Shown: positions 16,731 to 26,184, numbered from the stretch's first letter. The stretch is DNA of 64,000 nucleotides from an uncultured Paracoccaceae bacterium (GCA_951812305.1 CATOSB010000004.1:248001-312000); one strand, 5' to 3'. Numbers and translations are program-made. Notes: a model not told the origin generated them from the sequence alone.

Positions 16731-17274
16731 TTCTTTTCCTCGTCTGGGTCAATCGGACAAATGCAATGCCCGGTCGTTCTTTTGGTTGTTGCCGCGTGCA
16801 GAAAACTTTAGCGGTGCTGCCAGAAAGAGCGCATGGGAACCGCCCATTGATATGGCTGTTCCTGTGGCTCCGAGTGGATAAGATTCCGACATTAACGGCG
16901 CAGCATAGGCTCTCTGGACAGATCTTTGGGTGATCCCAAAATCTCCGAATCCACGTCTGTACGTGGCAACATGCTACATTTTTTTGAATTCACGTGGTCG
17001 CATCGGAGACGGCAGCACTGCGGCGGCGATGAACGGTGATCACACGCGCTTATCGATCAGCGACACCTTTAAGTCAATGATGATTCCGCTGACGCAACCA
17101 ATGACTCTCTAGCGAAAGGTGCCGCTGGCGGGGCATCTTCGGGTGTGTCAGAAGCATGATAGACAATAAATGTGCCAGTTCAATCACTGATGGGAAATCC
17201 CCCAGTGCCGTCGCATGACGCACGATCTCGCAAGGCACATAAGCGGCGGCCTTTACAATCCAACCAAAGCGTTA
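16731..17274. other. Gene-free spacer upstream of the seven-gene block
   Basis: About 540 nt lie between the start of the membrane-protein gene and the IS630 end. No convincing gene, tRNA or terminator was found. It presumably holds the promoter of the minus-strand block, but no box stands out. Confidence 0.4.
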
Positions 17275-17276
17275 TA

Positions 17277-18441
17277 CCAAGGGTTATTCAATCTGACCGA
17301 CTTTCGCCCAGTTGCGGCTTGCGATGGATGTGATGGTTTGCGGTCTTGCGATGAGGTTGTTCCAGGCCTCGCACCCCGCGTCGAGAATCGCGTCATATGT
17401 GTCGAACGTCCGGTTTGCGAGCCATGTCTGGCGGAGATATTGCCAAATGTTTTCGGTTGGATTCAGCTCTGGTGATTTGGGCGGCAGAAACATGAGCGAC
17501 AGGTTTTGCGGGATTTCCAGAGCGGATGTCGTGTGCCAGCCGGCTTGGTCCATGAGGATGACGGCGTGGGCGCCATCGGAGACAATTTTGCTGATTTCTT
17601 CCAGGTGGCGCTGCATCGCATAGGTGTCGGCTGCTGGCATCATGATCGCCGCGCCGGTGCCGCGTTCGGGGCAGATGGCGCCAAAAAGATACGCATTTTG
17701 GTAACGCTGATCGGCGGGCTGGCGGGGCCGTGTGCCCTTGCGTGCCCACTGGCGGACGCGGGTGTTCTTCTGACCGAGACGCATCTCGTCCTGGAACCAG
17801 ATTTCGACGGGTTTGTCCGGCGGCACCCCCTGAAGCGTCTCCTTCAGATTGTCGCCGAAGTTTTTTTGAAATCCTCAATGACCTGCACGTCCTGCCCCGG
17901 GTGCTGAGGGCGTGCGCTGATGTGGGAAAAGCCCAGATTGTGCAGAATCTGCCCCACATGGCGCTCGTGATAGTCGACGCCAAAACGCGCCTTGATCACA
18001 TTCTTCAAATCGACCCGCCGCCAGCGGACGACACCGTCCTTTTCAGGATCAGGACCGGTCTCGACAAGAGCCGCCAGTTCATCCAGTTGCGCATTGTCAA
18101 GGCGGGATCGCGAGCCTCCTCGCTGCCGATCCAGCAGCCCCGCTGGACCATCAGCGTTGAAACGGAGCACCCAGTCCCTGAGCGTTTGCCGGTCCATCCC
18201 GCCAATGCGGGCCGCAGCCCCACGCGACATGCCATCGGCGATAGCGGCAAGCGACAAAAGCCGTCGGCTCTGCCGGGCATCAGAACTCTCTGCGGCAAGC
18301 TTGCGCAGATCATTGGCGGTAAAATCGGCTCGCATCGGTATCCTGGCTGGCATCGGTGGTCTCCTTTGCCAATCTTGAATCACCTCAGCACCTCAGGCGG
18401 TACCCAAAATCCATAGCTGAGTCATTTTGAAGCACCCTTGG
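17277..18441 (-). mobile_element. IS630-family insertion sequence, copy type 2
   Basis: The inverted ends begin CCAAGGGT on both sides (left CCAAGGGTTATTCAATCTGAC, right the complement of CCAAGGGTGCTTCAAAATGAC). They are flanked by TA at 17275-17276 and 18442-18443. The element differs from the copy at 3.4 kb in both ends and protein. Its right end lies 43 nt before the acyltransferase ATG and may have displaced that gene's promoter. Confidence 0.9.
17284..18383 (-). CDS. IS630 transposase, joined by a -1 frameshift at A7
   Basis: The N-terminal frame (18383-17844) carries a helix-turn-helix (LLSLAAIADGMSRGAAARIG) and the winged part ending IEDFKKT. The C-terminal frame carries the DDE residues in WFQDEMRLG, ILMDQAGWHTT and SPELNPTENIWQYL. 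A run of seven A on the coding strand (17861-17867) allows a -1 slip giving DFKKNFGDNLKETLQG, which joins the halves. The arrangement matches the IS630 at 3.4 kb, supporting recoding over mutation. Confidence 0.87.
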
Positions 18442-18484
18442 TATTATCGCTTGGTATTTCAGCTAAACCCAATCATACAGGGCC

Positions 18485-19360
18485 ATGCTTTCCACCTCAT
18501 TGAAATCAGTTCTGCACCACGCCAGATACTTCCCTTTATGGTCGGCGCTAACTGTTATTCGCTGGCGCGCCTTTGATTTGCGATCCCGCGGCTTGGGCAC
18601 ATCCTTTGGATTAGTCATGCGCTGGTTTCCTCCCGCAAGACGCCGATTTGATCGCGAAGCAAAACGAGTTTTTCCTAATATGACACGCAGCGCCCGCGCG
18701 AAGCTTGGTCAGGAAATGGGCCGGCATATGGGGCGGACACTTTTTGAGATTTACCATAATGCTGAATTTCAAACCCAACACCACAAGTTCAGAATCTCCG
18801 GCCCCGGCCTGGCCGCCCTGAATGAGGCACACACAGCTGGCAAGGGGGCGATTATTGTTTCTGGCCATTTTGGACAAGCCGAGGCGGTTCGCGTTGCGTT
18901 AAAAATGCACGGTATGGAAAGCGGAACTGTCTATCGCCCCCATAAAAACCGCCATTACGCACGCCGTATACTTGCGGGCCTTGAAGCTGGTGGAAAACCG
19001 GTTTTGGCAACCGGTCGCGTCGGTACAAAAGCCCTTGTGCGCCATTTACGCGATGGCGGCATTGTTTCCATCTTGCTGGATGAGAAAAGTGCCGAAGGTG
19101 TGCGGATCCCGTTTCTGGGACATGATGCACTCACATCACTCTCCGCTGCCCAGCTTGCCCTCAAATACGATCTGCCCATGATTCCTGCTTATGGCATTCG
19201 CATCGATGATGAGAACAGATTTCGCGTGGTATTCGAAGCCCCAATCCCCCATACCGACAGCATCGCAATGACGCGCGCTTTTAATGACAGTCTATCTGCG
19301 CGGATCATGGCTGATCCAGATCAGTGGTATTGGATGTTGCGGCGCTGGGACGGTGTGTGA
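18485..19360 (+). CDS. Lysophospholipid/lipid A acyltransferase family protein (LpxL-like)
   Basis: This 291-residue protein has the LpxL/HtrB acyltransferase signature: SGHFGQAEA (H-x4-E) at about residue 125, VYRPHKNRHY, then ILLDEKSAEGVRIPFLG. Such enzymes transfer an acyl chain to lipid A or a related lyso-lipid at the inner membrane. Family members have one N-terminal hydrophobic anchor; here residues 10-25 are only weakly hydrophobic. An IS630 ends 43 nt upstream, so the native promoter is probably lost or replaced. Confidence 0.83.
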   Translation: MLSTSLKSVLHHARYFPLWSALTVIRWRAFDLRSRGLGTSFGLVMRWFPPARRRFDREAKRVFPNMTRSARAKLGQEMGRHMGRTLFEIYHNAEFQTQHHKFRISGPGLAALNEAHTAGKGAIIVSGHFGQAEAVRVALKMHGMESGTVYRPHKNRHYARRILAGLEAGGKPVLATGRVGTKALVRHLRDGGIVSILLDEKSAEGVRIPFLGHDALTSLSAAQLALKYDLPMIPAYGIRIDDENRFRVVFEAPIPHTDSIAMTRAFNDSLSARIMADPDQWYWMLRRWDGV

Positions 19361-19969
19361 AGGTCAGCGTAGACCGCACAGTAGTCATCGAAGAACAGAT
19401 TTCTATCCCGTAATGGTCAATAGCCGCTTTCGAGAATTCGCAAGCGGCTTGTTCGCATTCACAAAAACCGGATGCCCGCTGCGCAGTCGGCCGTTATGCT
19501 CCCGGTCAATGGCCGGTTTGCGCAACATAGTGTTAATCTGTTCGGCGCGCAGCATTTGTCAAAGTGGGCTCAGTGCCGCCATGCGGTGTCGCAGCATAAT
19601 GCGCAGCGTTTCGAGAAGAGCGGTCGCTCAGGACGGCCCTTTGCTGCCATTTATCTTATGGAGCCAATGCTGCATCGCGGCCCGTCAAAGCGGACCTCTA
19701 TCGAAAGCGCAGCATTCAGATCTTGCGAATGAGAAAACCGCGGACTCGGCGGCCGTTCGGTGTCAAAGGAAGATACGTGCGAAATCGGCGGTAGCGCGAT
19801 CCGCGCTATTCGCATGTTGGAGCGCCTGGCGACTTTGAACGCCCAGCTCCTCAAGTTCAGCCGCCGCTTGAAGCGTGTGAGCATAACGTTGATTGCTTCG
19901 GATAGTAGGGTCTGAAGGCGTCCGCCACCGACCTTCGCAATAATTCCGGTAAATCACACAAAGCCGCCC
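19361..19969. other. Gene-free spacer with a degenerate dispersed repeat
   Basis: No gene is supported here. Positions 19537-19650 align by eye with 9733-9835, sharing GGCGCGCAGCAT, GGGCTCA-TGCCGCCATGCGG and AGGACGGCCC, in the same orientation. It appears to be non-coding filler made of decayed repeats. Confidence 0.45.
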
Positions 19970-21109
19970 TTATCTTAGCGGTAGATGAACGGCGATCTCC
20001 AATCGATCCCCAATAAGGCTGGCATTCACGTTGCCCTGGTTGGCAAGGCACAGCTGTTTGACGATTGATAAGCCCAGGCCGCTGGGGTGTTCATGACTTG
20101 TGCGGGTGCGACTGTCGGAAATGCGGAAGAACCGGTCGAACAGAAATGGTAGAGTGTTGTGATTGATTCCGGGCGCAGCGTTACTGAAATTCAATTTGGC
20201 CGAATTTCCTCCGTTTCCTTTGGCCACGCTCAGTTGGCAAAAACCGGTTTCATCGGCATAGCGCACCATATTCGACAAAAGATTATCTGCGATTTGCCTA
20301 ATGTTGTTCTCGGATACCGCGAATTGCCGACTTGCCAGAGTTTGGGGAACATCAAGGTCCAGCGTCAACCCGCGTTGATGGAACCGCGCATCCCACCTGG
20401 TTTTTGCCTCAGCCACGCATTTGCCCACCGTCGTCGCGATGCGGTCATGCCGCGTCTCGATGGCGGCGTCATTCAGTTCCATTGCGTCAATTGAATGGGT
20501 CAACGCGGTCAGGTGGTTAAGTTCACTTGCCATCAGCTTGAAAAACGATTGGTCAGCCTGAAAGACGCCGTCCTCTAGCCCTTCGGTATAACCGCGCAGA
20601 CTGGTGATCGGGGTGCGCAATTCGTGGCTGAGATCGGCAAGATACTGGGCGCGGCGGCGGTCTTCGCGTTCAAGCGCCTCTGCCAACGCGTTGAAATTTT
20701 CGGCTAAATGGCCAACCTCGCCCCTCTCGATCGCTGACCGCACGGCGTAATCGCCATGGCGCAGACGTTCCGTCGCACGTGCGAGGGAACGCAACGGTCG
20801 CACGATCAGAAATGCCAGCCCGACGGAGGCGAGAATGGCTGCCAAAAGTCCGATGATAATACTGGCCCAAAGCTGCCGCTCTACATCGTCGACATACATC
20901 GCGTGTAAGCGGCCCGGTTCGATATTGAAGGTCGACATCAAACGATCCGAGTAGACGCTGCTTTGGCGCATGAACGCCAGATACCACGCCGCGCCAAGGG
21001 CGAGGATCACTGCTGCGTTGGCCGCGATGATTTGCAAAGTCAGCCACGGCAGCCTGTGCAATCGCTCAAACACGGGCGCTTGCCATCTGACGATTGCCAT
21101 CAGGAACAT
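19970..21109 (-). CDS. Sensor histidine kinase, BaeS-like
   Basis: This 379-residue kinase has two transmembrane helices (about 24-46 and 82-103) bracketing a short periplasmic loop. A HAMP segment follows, then a HisKA domain with His162 in LSHELRTPITSL, and an HATPase domain with NLLSNMVRYAD and SGLGLSIVKQL. It would autophosphorylate and pass the phosphate to the response regulator encoded just upstream, with which it overlaps by about 44 nt. A start at the ATG three codons later is equally possible. The operon also once included a YHS protein, so a metal or envelope-stress signal is conceivable, but the stimulus is not visible. Expression is likely altered by the IS66-type insertion at the regulator's start. 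Confidence 0.9.
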   Translation of the reverse strand: MFLMAIVRWQAPVFERLHRLPWLTLQIIAANAAVILALGAAWYLAFMRQSSVYSDRLMSTFNIEPGRLHAMYVDDVERQLWASIIIGLLAAILASVGLAFLIVRPLRSLARATERLRHGDYAVRSAIERGEVGHLAENFNALAEALEREDRRRAQYLADLSHELRTPITSLRGYTEGLEDGVFQADQSFFKLMASELNHLTALTHSIDAMELNDAAIETRHDRIATTVGKCVAEAKTRWDARFHQRGLTLDLDVPQTLASRQFAVSENNIRQIADNLLSNMVRYADETGFCQLSVAKGNGGNSAKLNFSNAAPGINHNTLPFLFDRFFRISDSRTRTSHEHPSGLGLSIVKQLCLANQGNVNASLIGDRLEIAVHLPLR

Positions 21110-21812
21110 ATTTGTAGCCGAACCCGCGCACCGTCTGGATCAGGGCGCCCGCGTCCTGTCCCAGCTTGGCGCGCAGGTGATGGACATGCACGTCGATGGC
21201 CTTTGGGCTGACGGCATCCTCGTTCCCATAGAGGGCGGCGATCAGAGAGCCGCGTTCGAACACGCGGTTGGGTCGGCCAAGAAGATGCCGCAAGATCCGG
21301 TATTCATGTGGCGTCAGATCCACGTTTTCACCGTCGACGTTGCAGGTCGGCTGGCTGTCATCCAACCGGATAGGACCGGTGCTGACCAGGTTGCCCCGAT
21401 CCGGTCCTATGGCGGAACTGCGGCGCAGGATTGCCTCGACCCTGACCAAAAGCTCTCGGGGAGAAAACGGTTTGACGATATAATCATCCGCGCCGACTGC
21501 GAACCCGTGCAATATATCGGTCTCGTTTCCAAGCGCGGCCAGGAACAGGACCGGTGTCTGGTTGCCGGCCGCGCGCATGGCAGCTGCAATTTCGGTGCCG
21601 CTTTTCCCCGGCAGCATGACATCGAAAATACAGAAGTCGAAACTCGAGGTCATGGCCTTTTCCAGCCCCGCAACGCCCGTGCTGGCCGTTTCGACGCCGT
21701 GCCCGGCGTTTTCAAGATAGGCGCTCAACAGGTTGAGGATATTGATTTCATCCTCGACCACCAATGTATTTGCAACGGGTTTAATGAAGGTAACTCCCAA
21801 GCACCCCCCCAC
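21066..21812 (-). CDS. OmpR-family response regulator with IS66-displaced start
   Basis: The receiver domain has the acidic pair in VVEDE, phospho-acceptor Asp in CIFDVMLPG and Lys in YIVKPFSP. The C-terminal winged helix includes LTPHEYRILRHLL and VRGFGYKYVP. An IS66-type element inserted at the very N-terminus. The first eight residues of the open frame from GTG 21812 are IS-encoded. When the insertion is removed in silico, the codon at the natural start position (21785-21783) reads ATT, 8 nt after GGAG, and gives xKPVANTLVVEDE. So the gene either used a rare ATT start, began further in (TTG or GTG), or carries a start-codon mutation. The rest is intact, so activity depends on IS-derived initiation. 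Confidence 0.85.
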   Translation of the reverse strand: MGGCLGVTFIKPVANTLVVEDEINILNLLSAYLENAGHGVETASTGVAGLEKAMTSSFDFCIFDVMLPGKSGTEIAAAMRAAGNQTPVLFLAALGNETDILHGFAVGADDYIVKPFSPRELLVRVEAILRRSSAIGPDRGNLVSTGPIRLDDSQPTCNVDGENVDLTPHEYRILRHLLGRPNRVFERGSLIAALYGNEDAVSPKAIDVHVHHLRAKLGQDAGALIQTVRGFGYKYVPDGNRQMASARV

Positions 21813-23391
21813 GTTTGAGTGTTATTGTCAGTTTTATGGTGAGTCGAATTTGCCATTTTGCGCGTGTTTTTTTTCTTTCTTGTCTGAATTCTGTGGCGCC
21901 GGGTTGATTTCTCTGAATCAGTGGTGGGATGGATCAGGTTGCCGCCCTTGAACAACTTCTCGCCACGGCTCTGCGTCGGATCGCTGAGCTTGAAGCTGCG
22001 TTGGCGAGCATGGCGGAAGAGATCACGGACCTGCGCCGACAGTTGGCCAAGAACAGCAGCAATAGCAGCAAGCCCCCTTCAAGTGATGGCCTGAAGAAGC
22101 CAGCCCCGCGCAGCCTGCGTGGCAAATCCGGAAAGAAAAGTGGCGGCCAAGTTGGCCACCGGGGCGACACCCTGCGCCAGACGTCAACACCCGACTTTGT
22201 CGAACGGCATGAGGCGACGCATTGCAGCGCCTGTCAGAGCGCCCTGACGGCGGAGATGGTGAAAGGGATCGAGAAGCGTCAGGTGTTCGACTTGCCTGCG
22301 CCACGCCTGGAGGTCACCGAGCATCAGGCGGCGGTTTATTGTTGCGACCATTGTCGAGCCACGACGACGGCTGGCTTTCCCGATGGCGTGGCCGCGCATG
22401 TGCAATATGGCACGCGCATGCGGGCAGTGGCGGTCTATTGCAATGTTCAGCAGCTGATACCCGAGGATCGGGTCTGCCAGCTTATGCGCGACCTGTTTGG
22501 GGCCACCAGCTTGTGCGCGGCCAGCGTGACCAACTGGACGCGCGGCGCGGCAAATAAGATGGGTGTCGTGGTTGAACACATTCTCGCCCGGCTTGCCGAA
22601 GGCGGCGTTCGGCATCTGGACGAGACCGGACTTCGTGTTGCCGGCAAGCTGCACTGGCTGCACACGATCTGCGATACCGCCTTCACCCATTACCGCATCA
22701 GCGCCAAACGCGGTGCTGTTCCAACCTTCCTGACCGGCGGGACGATCATTCATGATCACTGGAAACCCTACTACGCCCATATGAGCGGAGTGGACGCCCA
22801 CGCCCTCTGCGGGGCGCATCACTTGCGCGAACTCAAGGCCATCGAAGAGATCGAAAAAGAGCCTTGGGCGACGGAGATGAGCGCAGTGCTTCATAGCGCC
22901 AATCAGCTCAGATGCGCGGCTCAGGATCAAGGCGAGACCGAACTCCCGGAACTGGTTCGCCAGGGTATAGTCACCAGATACATGGCGATCCTCGCCAAGG
23001 GGCTCGCCTTCCACGAACGCCGGCCCCCGCTGGCCAAAAGCCCCGGCACCCGCGGCCGAAAAGCCAGGCGGCCAGGCCACAACCTGCTCCTCCGCCTGCG
23101 TGACTACCGCGATGACGTTTTGCGATTCATCGCCGACTTCGCGGTCCCATTCACAAACAATCAGGCCGAACAGGACCTGCGCATGATGAAGCTGCGCATG
23201 AAAATCTCGGGCACCTTCCGCACCCTCGAGGGCGCGCGGGTCTTCGCCGACATCAGGTCCGTCATCTCGACGGCCAGAAAACACGGGTTCAACATCCTGG
23301 AAATCCTGACCCTGTCACCACCTCAGATCATCGCACGGCTCTGACGGAACAAAACCCCGCAACCCTATCGGACAGGGTGCTTGGGAGTTAC
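21790..23391 (+). mobile_element. IS66-type single-ORF insertion sequence, copy 1
   Basis: The 1602-bp element has perfect 17-bp terminal inverted repeats (GTAACTCCCAAGCACCC) and an 8-bp target duplication, TAATGAAG, at 21782-21789 and 23392-23399. This duplication size and the GTAA ends are IS66 hallmarks; the single ORF resembles the ISBst12 subgroup. It differs from the other two copies by homopolymer lengths (seven C, eight T near the left end) and by Gly453 in the transposase. Confidence 0.93.
21929..23344 (+). CDS. IS66-type transposase (copy 1)
   Basis: This 471-residue transposase has an N-terminal coiled-coil (LEQLLATALRRIAELEAAL), a KNSSNSSKPPSSDG linker typical of IS66, and a zinc-knuckle region (CSACQ, CCDHC). 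The DDE core residues lie in RHLDETGLRV, HDHWKPYY and NNQAEQDLRMMKL. No accessory tnpA or tnpB genes are present, so the element is self-sufficient with one gene. The sequence is intact. Copy 1 carries Gly453 where copies 2 and 3 have Arg. Confidence 0.93.
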   Translation: MDQVAALEQLLATALRRIAELEAALASMAEEITDLRRQLAKNSSNSSKPPSSDGLKKPAPRSLRGKSGKKSGGQVGHRGDTLRQTSTPDFVERHEATHCSACQSALTAEMVKGIEKRQVFDLPAPRLEVTEHQAAVYCCDHCRATTTAGFPDGVAAHVQYGTRMRAVAVYCNVQQLIPEDRVCQLMRDLFGATSLCAASVTNWTRGAANKMGVVVEHILARLAEGGVRHLDETGLRVAGKLHWLHTICDTAFTHYRISAKRGAVPTFLTGGTIIHDHWKPYYAHMSGVDAHALCGAHHLRELKAIEEIEKEPWATEMSAVLHSANQLRCAAQDQGETELPELVRQGIVTRYMAILAKGLAFHERRPPLAKSPGTRGRKARRPGHNLLLRLRDYRDDVLRFIADFAVPFTNNQAEQDLRMMKLRMKISGTFRTLEGARVFADIRSVISTARKHGFNILEILTLSPPQIIARL

Positions 23392-23409
23392 TAATGAAGT
23401 TTACTCCGC

Positions 23410-23475
23410 GGTGAGTGAATTCCTCACCTTTAGCGCGAAGGTGGATCACGCGGACTGACATTCCGGTGATCCACC
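23410..23475. promoter_or_regulatory. Two inverted repeats between the YHS and response-regulator genes
   Basis: A perfect 10-bp repeat (GGTGGATCAC at 23440-23449 with GTGATCCACC at 23466-23475, 16-nt loop) and a 6-bp repeat (GGTGAG at 23410 with CTCACC at 23423-23428) lie in the natural intercistronic gap. No T-run follows on the minus strand. They may form an attenuator or mRNA-stabilising hairpin, or a dyad operator for the regulator. Confidence 0.4.
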
Positions 23476-23495
23476 CGCGCAGATCGTCGCGCTGA

Positions 23496-23944
23496 TTACA
23501 GGTCGCCAGCTGGGGTTGCGAAGATTGTCTTCCAGTTGCCCTCGCCCTTGCGGATCACGGTGTCGGTGTCCGCCAAGAACAGCTTGTTATGTGCGGCTGG
23601 GCTGCTGTTCAGGTAAAGCTGGCCATCAACAATTGCCCATAGATCCGGCAGCGTCGGCACTTTCTTGCCCTTGCTGGCCCCGGCGGAGCACCAGCCGCCA
23701 TACGCTGGCGCGAATTTCGCCGGGTCGGCGTTGAACATCTCGAGATTCTCGGCAGACGAGAAATACCACGTCGCGCCCTGGTACATTGCCGAATAATCAG
23801 CCGATCCCATCGTCGGTGCGCCGACAGTGTGATAGGCCACCACGTCATATCCCCCCACCACGGCATCGCCATTGAGGTAGTGTTCATCGACAGCCATAGC
23901 CGGGGCCGCCGACAGTGCCGCAAAGGCCATTGCTGCGGTAAATC
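23496..23944 (-). pseudogene. YHS-domain protein, 5' end lost at an IS66-type element
   Basis: The remaining frame keeps most of a signal peptide (RFTAAMAFAALSAAPAMA), then a YHS metal-binding domain: VVGGYDVVAYHT, YQGATWYFSSAENLEMFNADPAKFAP and YGGWCSAG. The native start codon and first few residues are missing because the IS left end begins at 23945. A GTG inside the IS (23966) is in frame and reads into the gene, so a product with an altered signal peptide is possible. The gene preceded the two-component genes on the same strand. The left flank GGTAAATC is not repeated on the other side of the IS, so the upstream region has been exchanged or deleted. Confidence 0.75.
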
Positions 23945-25544
23945 GTAACTCCCAAGCACCCCCCACGTTTGAGTGTTATTGTCAGTTTTATGGTGAGTCG
24001 AATTTGCCATTTTGCGCGTGTTTTTTTCTTTCTTGTCTGAATTCTGTGGCGCCGGGTTGATTTCTCTGAATCAGTGGTGGGATGGATCAGGTTGCCGCCC
24101 TTGAACAACTTCTCGCCACGGCTCTGCGTCGGATCGCTGAGCTTGAAGCTGCGTTGGCGAGCATGGCGGAAGAGATCACGGACCTGCGCCGACAGTTGGC
24201 CAAGAACAGCAGCAATAGCAGCAAGCCCCCTTCAAGTGATGGCCTGAAGAAGCCAGCCCCGCGCAGCCTGCGTGGCAAATCCGGAAAGAAAAGTGGCGGC
24301 CAAGTTGGCCACCGGGGCGACACCCTGCGCCAGACGTCAACACCCGACTTTGTCGAACGGCATGAGGCGACGCATTGCAGCGCCTGTCAGAGCGCCCTGA
24401 CGGCGGAGATGGTGAAAGGGATCGAGAAGCGTCAGGTGTTCGACTTGCCTGCGCCACGCCTGGAGGTCACCGAGCATCAGGCGGCGGTTTATTGTTGCGA
24501 CCATTGTCGAGCCACGACGACGGCTGGCTTTCCCGATGGCGTGGCCGCGCATGTGCAATATGGCACGCGCATGCGGGCAGTGGCGGTCTATTGCAATGTT
24601 CAGCAGCTGATACCCGAGGATCGGGTCTGCCAGCTTATGCGCGACCTGTTTGGGGCCACCAGCTTGTGCGCGGCCAGCGTGACCAACTGGACGCGCGGCG
24701 CGGCAAATAAGATGGGTGTCGTGGTTGAACACATTCTCGCCCGGCTTGCCGAAGGCGGCGTTCGGCATCTGGACGAGACCGGACTTCGTGTTGCCGGCAA
24801 GCTGCACTGGCTGCACACGATCTGCGATACCGCCTTCACCCATTACCGCATCAGCGCCAAACGCGGTGCTGTTCCAACCTTCCTGACCGGCGGGACGATC
24901 ATTCATGATCACTGGAAACCCTACTACGCCCATATGAGCGGAGTGGACGCCCACGCCCTCTGCGGGGCGCATCACTTGCGCGAACTCAAGGCCATCGAAG
25001 AGATCGAAAAAGAGCCTTGGGCGACGGAGATGAGCGCAGTGCTTCATAGCGCCAATCAGCTCAGATGCGCGGCTCAGGATCAAGGCGAGACCGAACTCCC
25101 GGAACTGGTTCGCCAGGGTATAGTCACCAGATACATGGCGATCCTCGCCAAGGGGCTCGCCTTCCACGAACGCCGGCCCCCGCTGGCCAAAAGCCCCGGC
25201 ACCCGCGGCCGAAAAGCCAGGCGGCCAGGCCACAACCTGCTCCTCCGCCTGCGTGACTACCGCGATGACGTTTTGCGATTCATCGCCGACTTCGCGGTCC
25301 CATTCACAAACAATCAGGCCGAACAGGACCTGCGCATGATGAAGCTGCGCATGAAAATCTCGGGCACCTTCCGCACCCTCGAGGGCGCGCGGGTCTTCGC
25401 CGACATCAGGTCCGTCATCTCGACGGCCAGAAAACACCGGTTCAACATCCTGGAAATCCTGACCCTGTCACCACCTCAGATCATCGCACGGCTCTGACGG
25501 AACAAAACCCCGCAACCCTATCGGACAGGGTGCTTGGGAGTTAC
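23945..25544 (+). mobile_element. IS66-type single-ORF insertion sequence, copy 2 (no target duplication)
   Basis: The 1600-bp copy has the same 17-bp inverted ends as copy 1 but shorter homopolymers (six C, seven T). The left flank is GGTAAATC and the right flank CTTCTTTG, so there is no 8-bp duplication. Both neighbours are truncated genes. The simplest explanation is recombination between two copies of the element with loss or movement of the DNA between them. Confidence 0.92.
24082..25497 (+). CDS. IS66-type transposase (copy 2)
   Basis: This 471-residue protein is identical to the copy-1 transposase except for Arg453, which it shares with copy 3. The DDE motifs and zinc knuckles are intact. 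Identity at this level indicates very recent amplification. Confidence 0.93.
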   Translation: MDQVAALEQLLATALRRIAELEAALASMAEEITDLRRQLAKNSSNSSKPPSSDGLKKPAPRSLRGKSGKKSGGQVGHRGDTLRQTSTPDFVERHEATHCSACQSALTAEMVKGIEKRQVFDLPAPRLEVTEHQAAVYCCDHCRATTTAGFPDGVAAHVQYGTRMRAVAVYCNVQQLIPEDRVCQLMRDLFGATSLCAASVTNWTRGAANKMGVVVEHILARLAEGGVRHLDETGLRVAGKLHWLHTICDTAFTHYRISAKRGAVPTFLTGGTIIHDHWKPYYAHMSGVDAHALCGAHHLRELKAIEEIEKEPWATEMSAVLHSANQLRCAAQDQGETELPELVRQGIVTRYMAILAKGLAFHERRPPLAKSPGTRGRKARRPGHNLLLRLRDYRDDVLRFIADFAVPFTNNQAEQDLRMMKLRMKISGTFRTLEGARVFADIRSVISTARKHRFNILEILTLSPPQIIARL

Positions 25545-26061
25545 CTTCTTTGTTTTCTTTCAGAAATGGCACGAGAGAGGGCGATCCGGATTCTTCCTCG
25601 CCCTCAAGGAAAAATGTCACCTTGCAGGGCAAACTTCCGTGAACGGCTTTCCACGCGCGAAATGCCTCGACAAAGGTCATCAACTGACCCTTGTCATCCG
25701 CCGAGCCCCGCCCACGGATCACCTTGCCACTTTCGGTATCCTGCAACTGTGGGTCGAATGGGTCACGATCCCAAAGTTCAATTGGATCAACTGGTTGCAC
25801 GTCGTAGTGGCCGTAAAACATTAAATGCGGACCGGGGCCATCAATATGGCCAACCACCATTGGATGCCCTGGCGTCGCGCGCTTTTCCGCGGCAACGCCC
25901 AAACTCGCCAGATCGTCAACCAGCCAATCAGCCGCCCGGTCACAATCGCCCTTGAACGCCGGATCGGTGGATATCGACGGAATGCGCAACAGCGTCATCA
26001 ACCGTGAAACGGATTCGTCCAGATCGTCATCAATTCGGGAAAGTACGGTATCAAGGCTCAT
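25545..26061 (-). pseudogene. M20-family dipeptidase, truncated at the C-terminus by IS66-type copy 2
   Basis: The first 172 codons of an M20/M25 metallopeptidase remain. They hold three conserved motifs of the catalytic domain: FYGHYDVQP, RGSADDKGQ and FFLEGEEESGS. Family members are about 450-460 residues, so roughly 60 percent is missing, including later metal ligands and the dimerisation domain. The frame continues about 25 codons into the IS. The start ATG at 26061 has GGAG 8 nt upstream. The product cannot be an active peptidase. Confidence 0.88.
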
Positions 26062-26184
26062 GTGGCGGGCTCCATTTCGTGCAGATGGACCCTAACAATG
26101 CCGCCGTCATAGTCCAGATGCATCTGGGCAAGCGTCATCTGCTGGGTTAGGACATAAGATAACGATCACCACCTGAGGTCACTC

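Noticed and set aside
22184-23284. 366-codon open frame antisense to the IS66-type transposase, present in all three copies
   Set aside because: It repeats only because the IS repeats. It has no recognisable domain and mirrors the transposase codon pattern.
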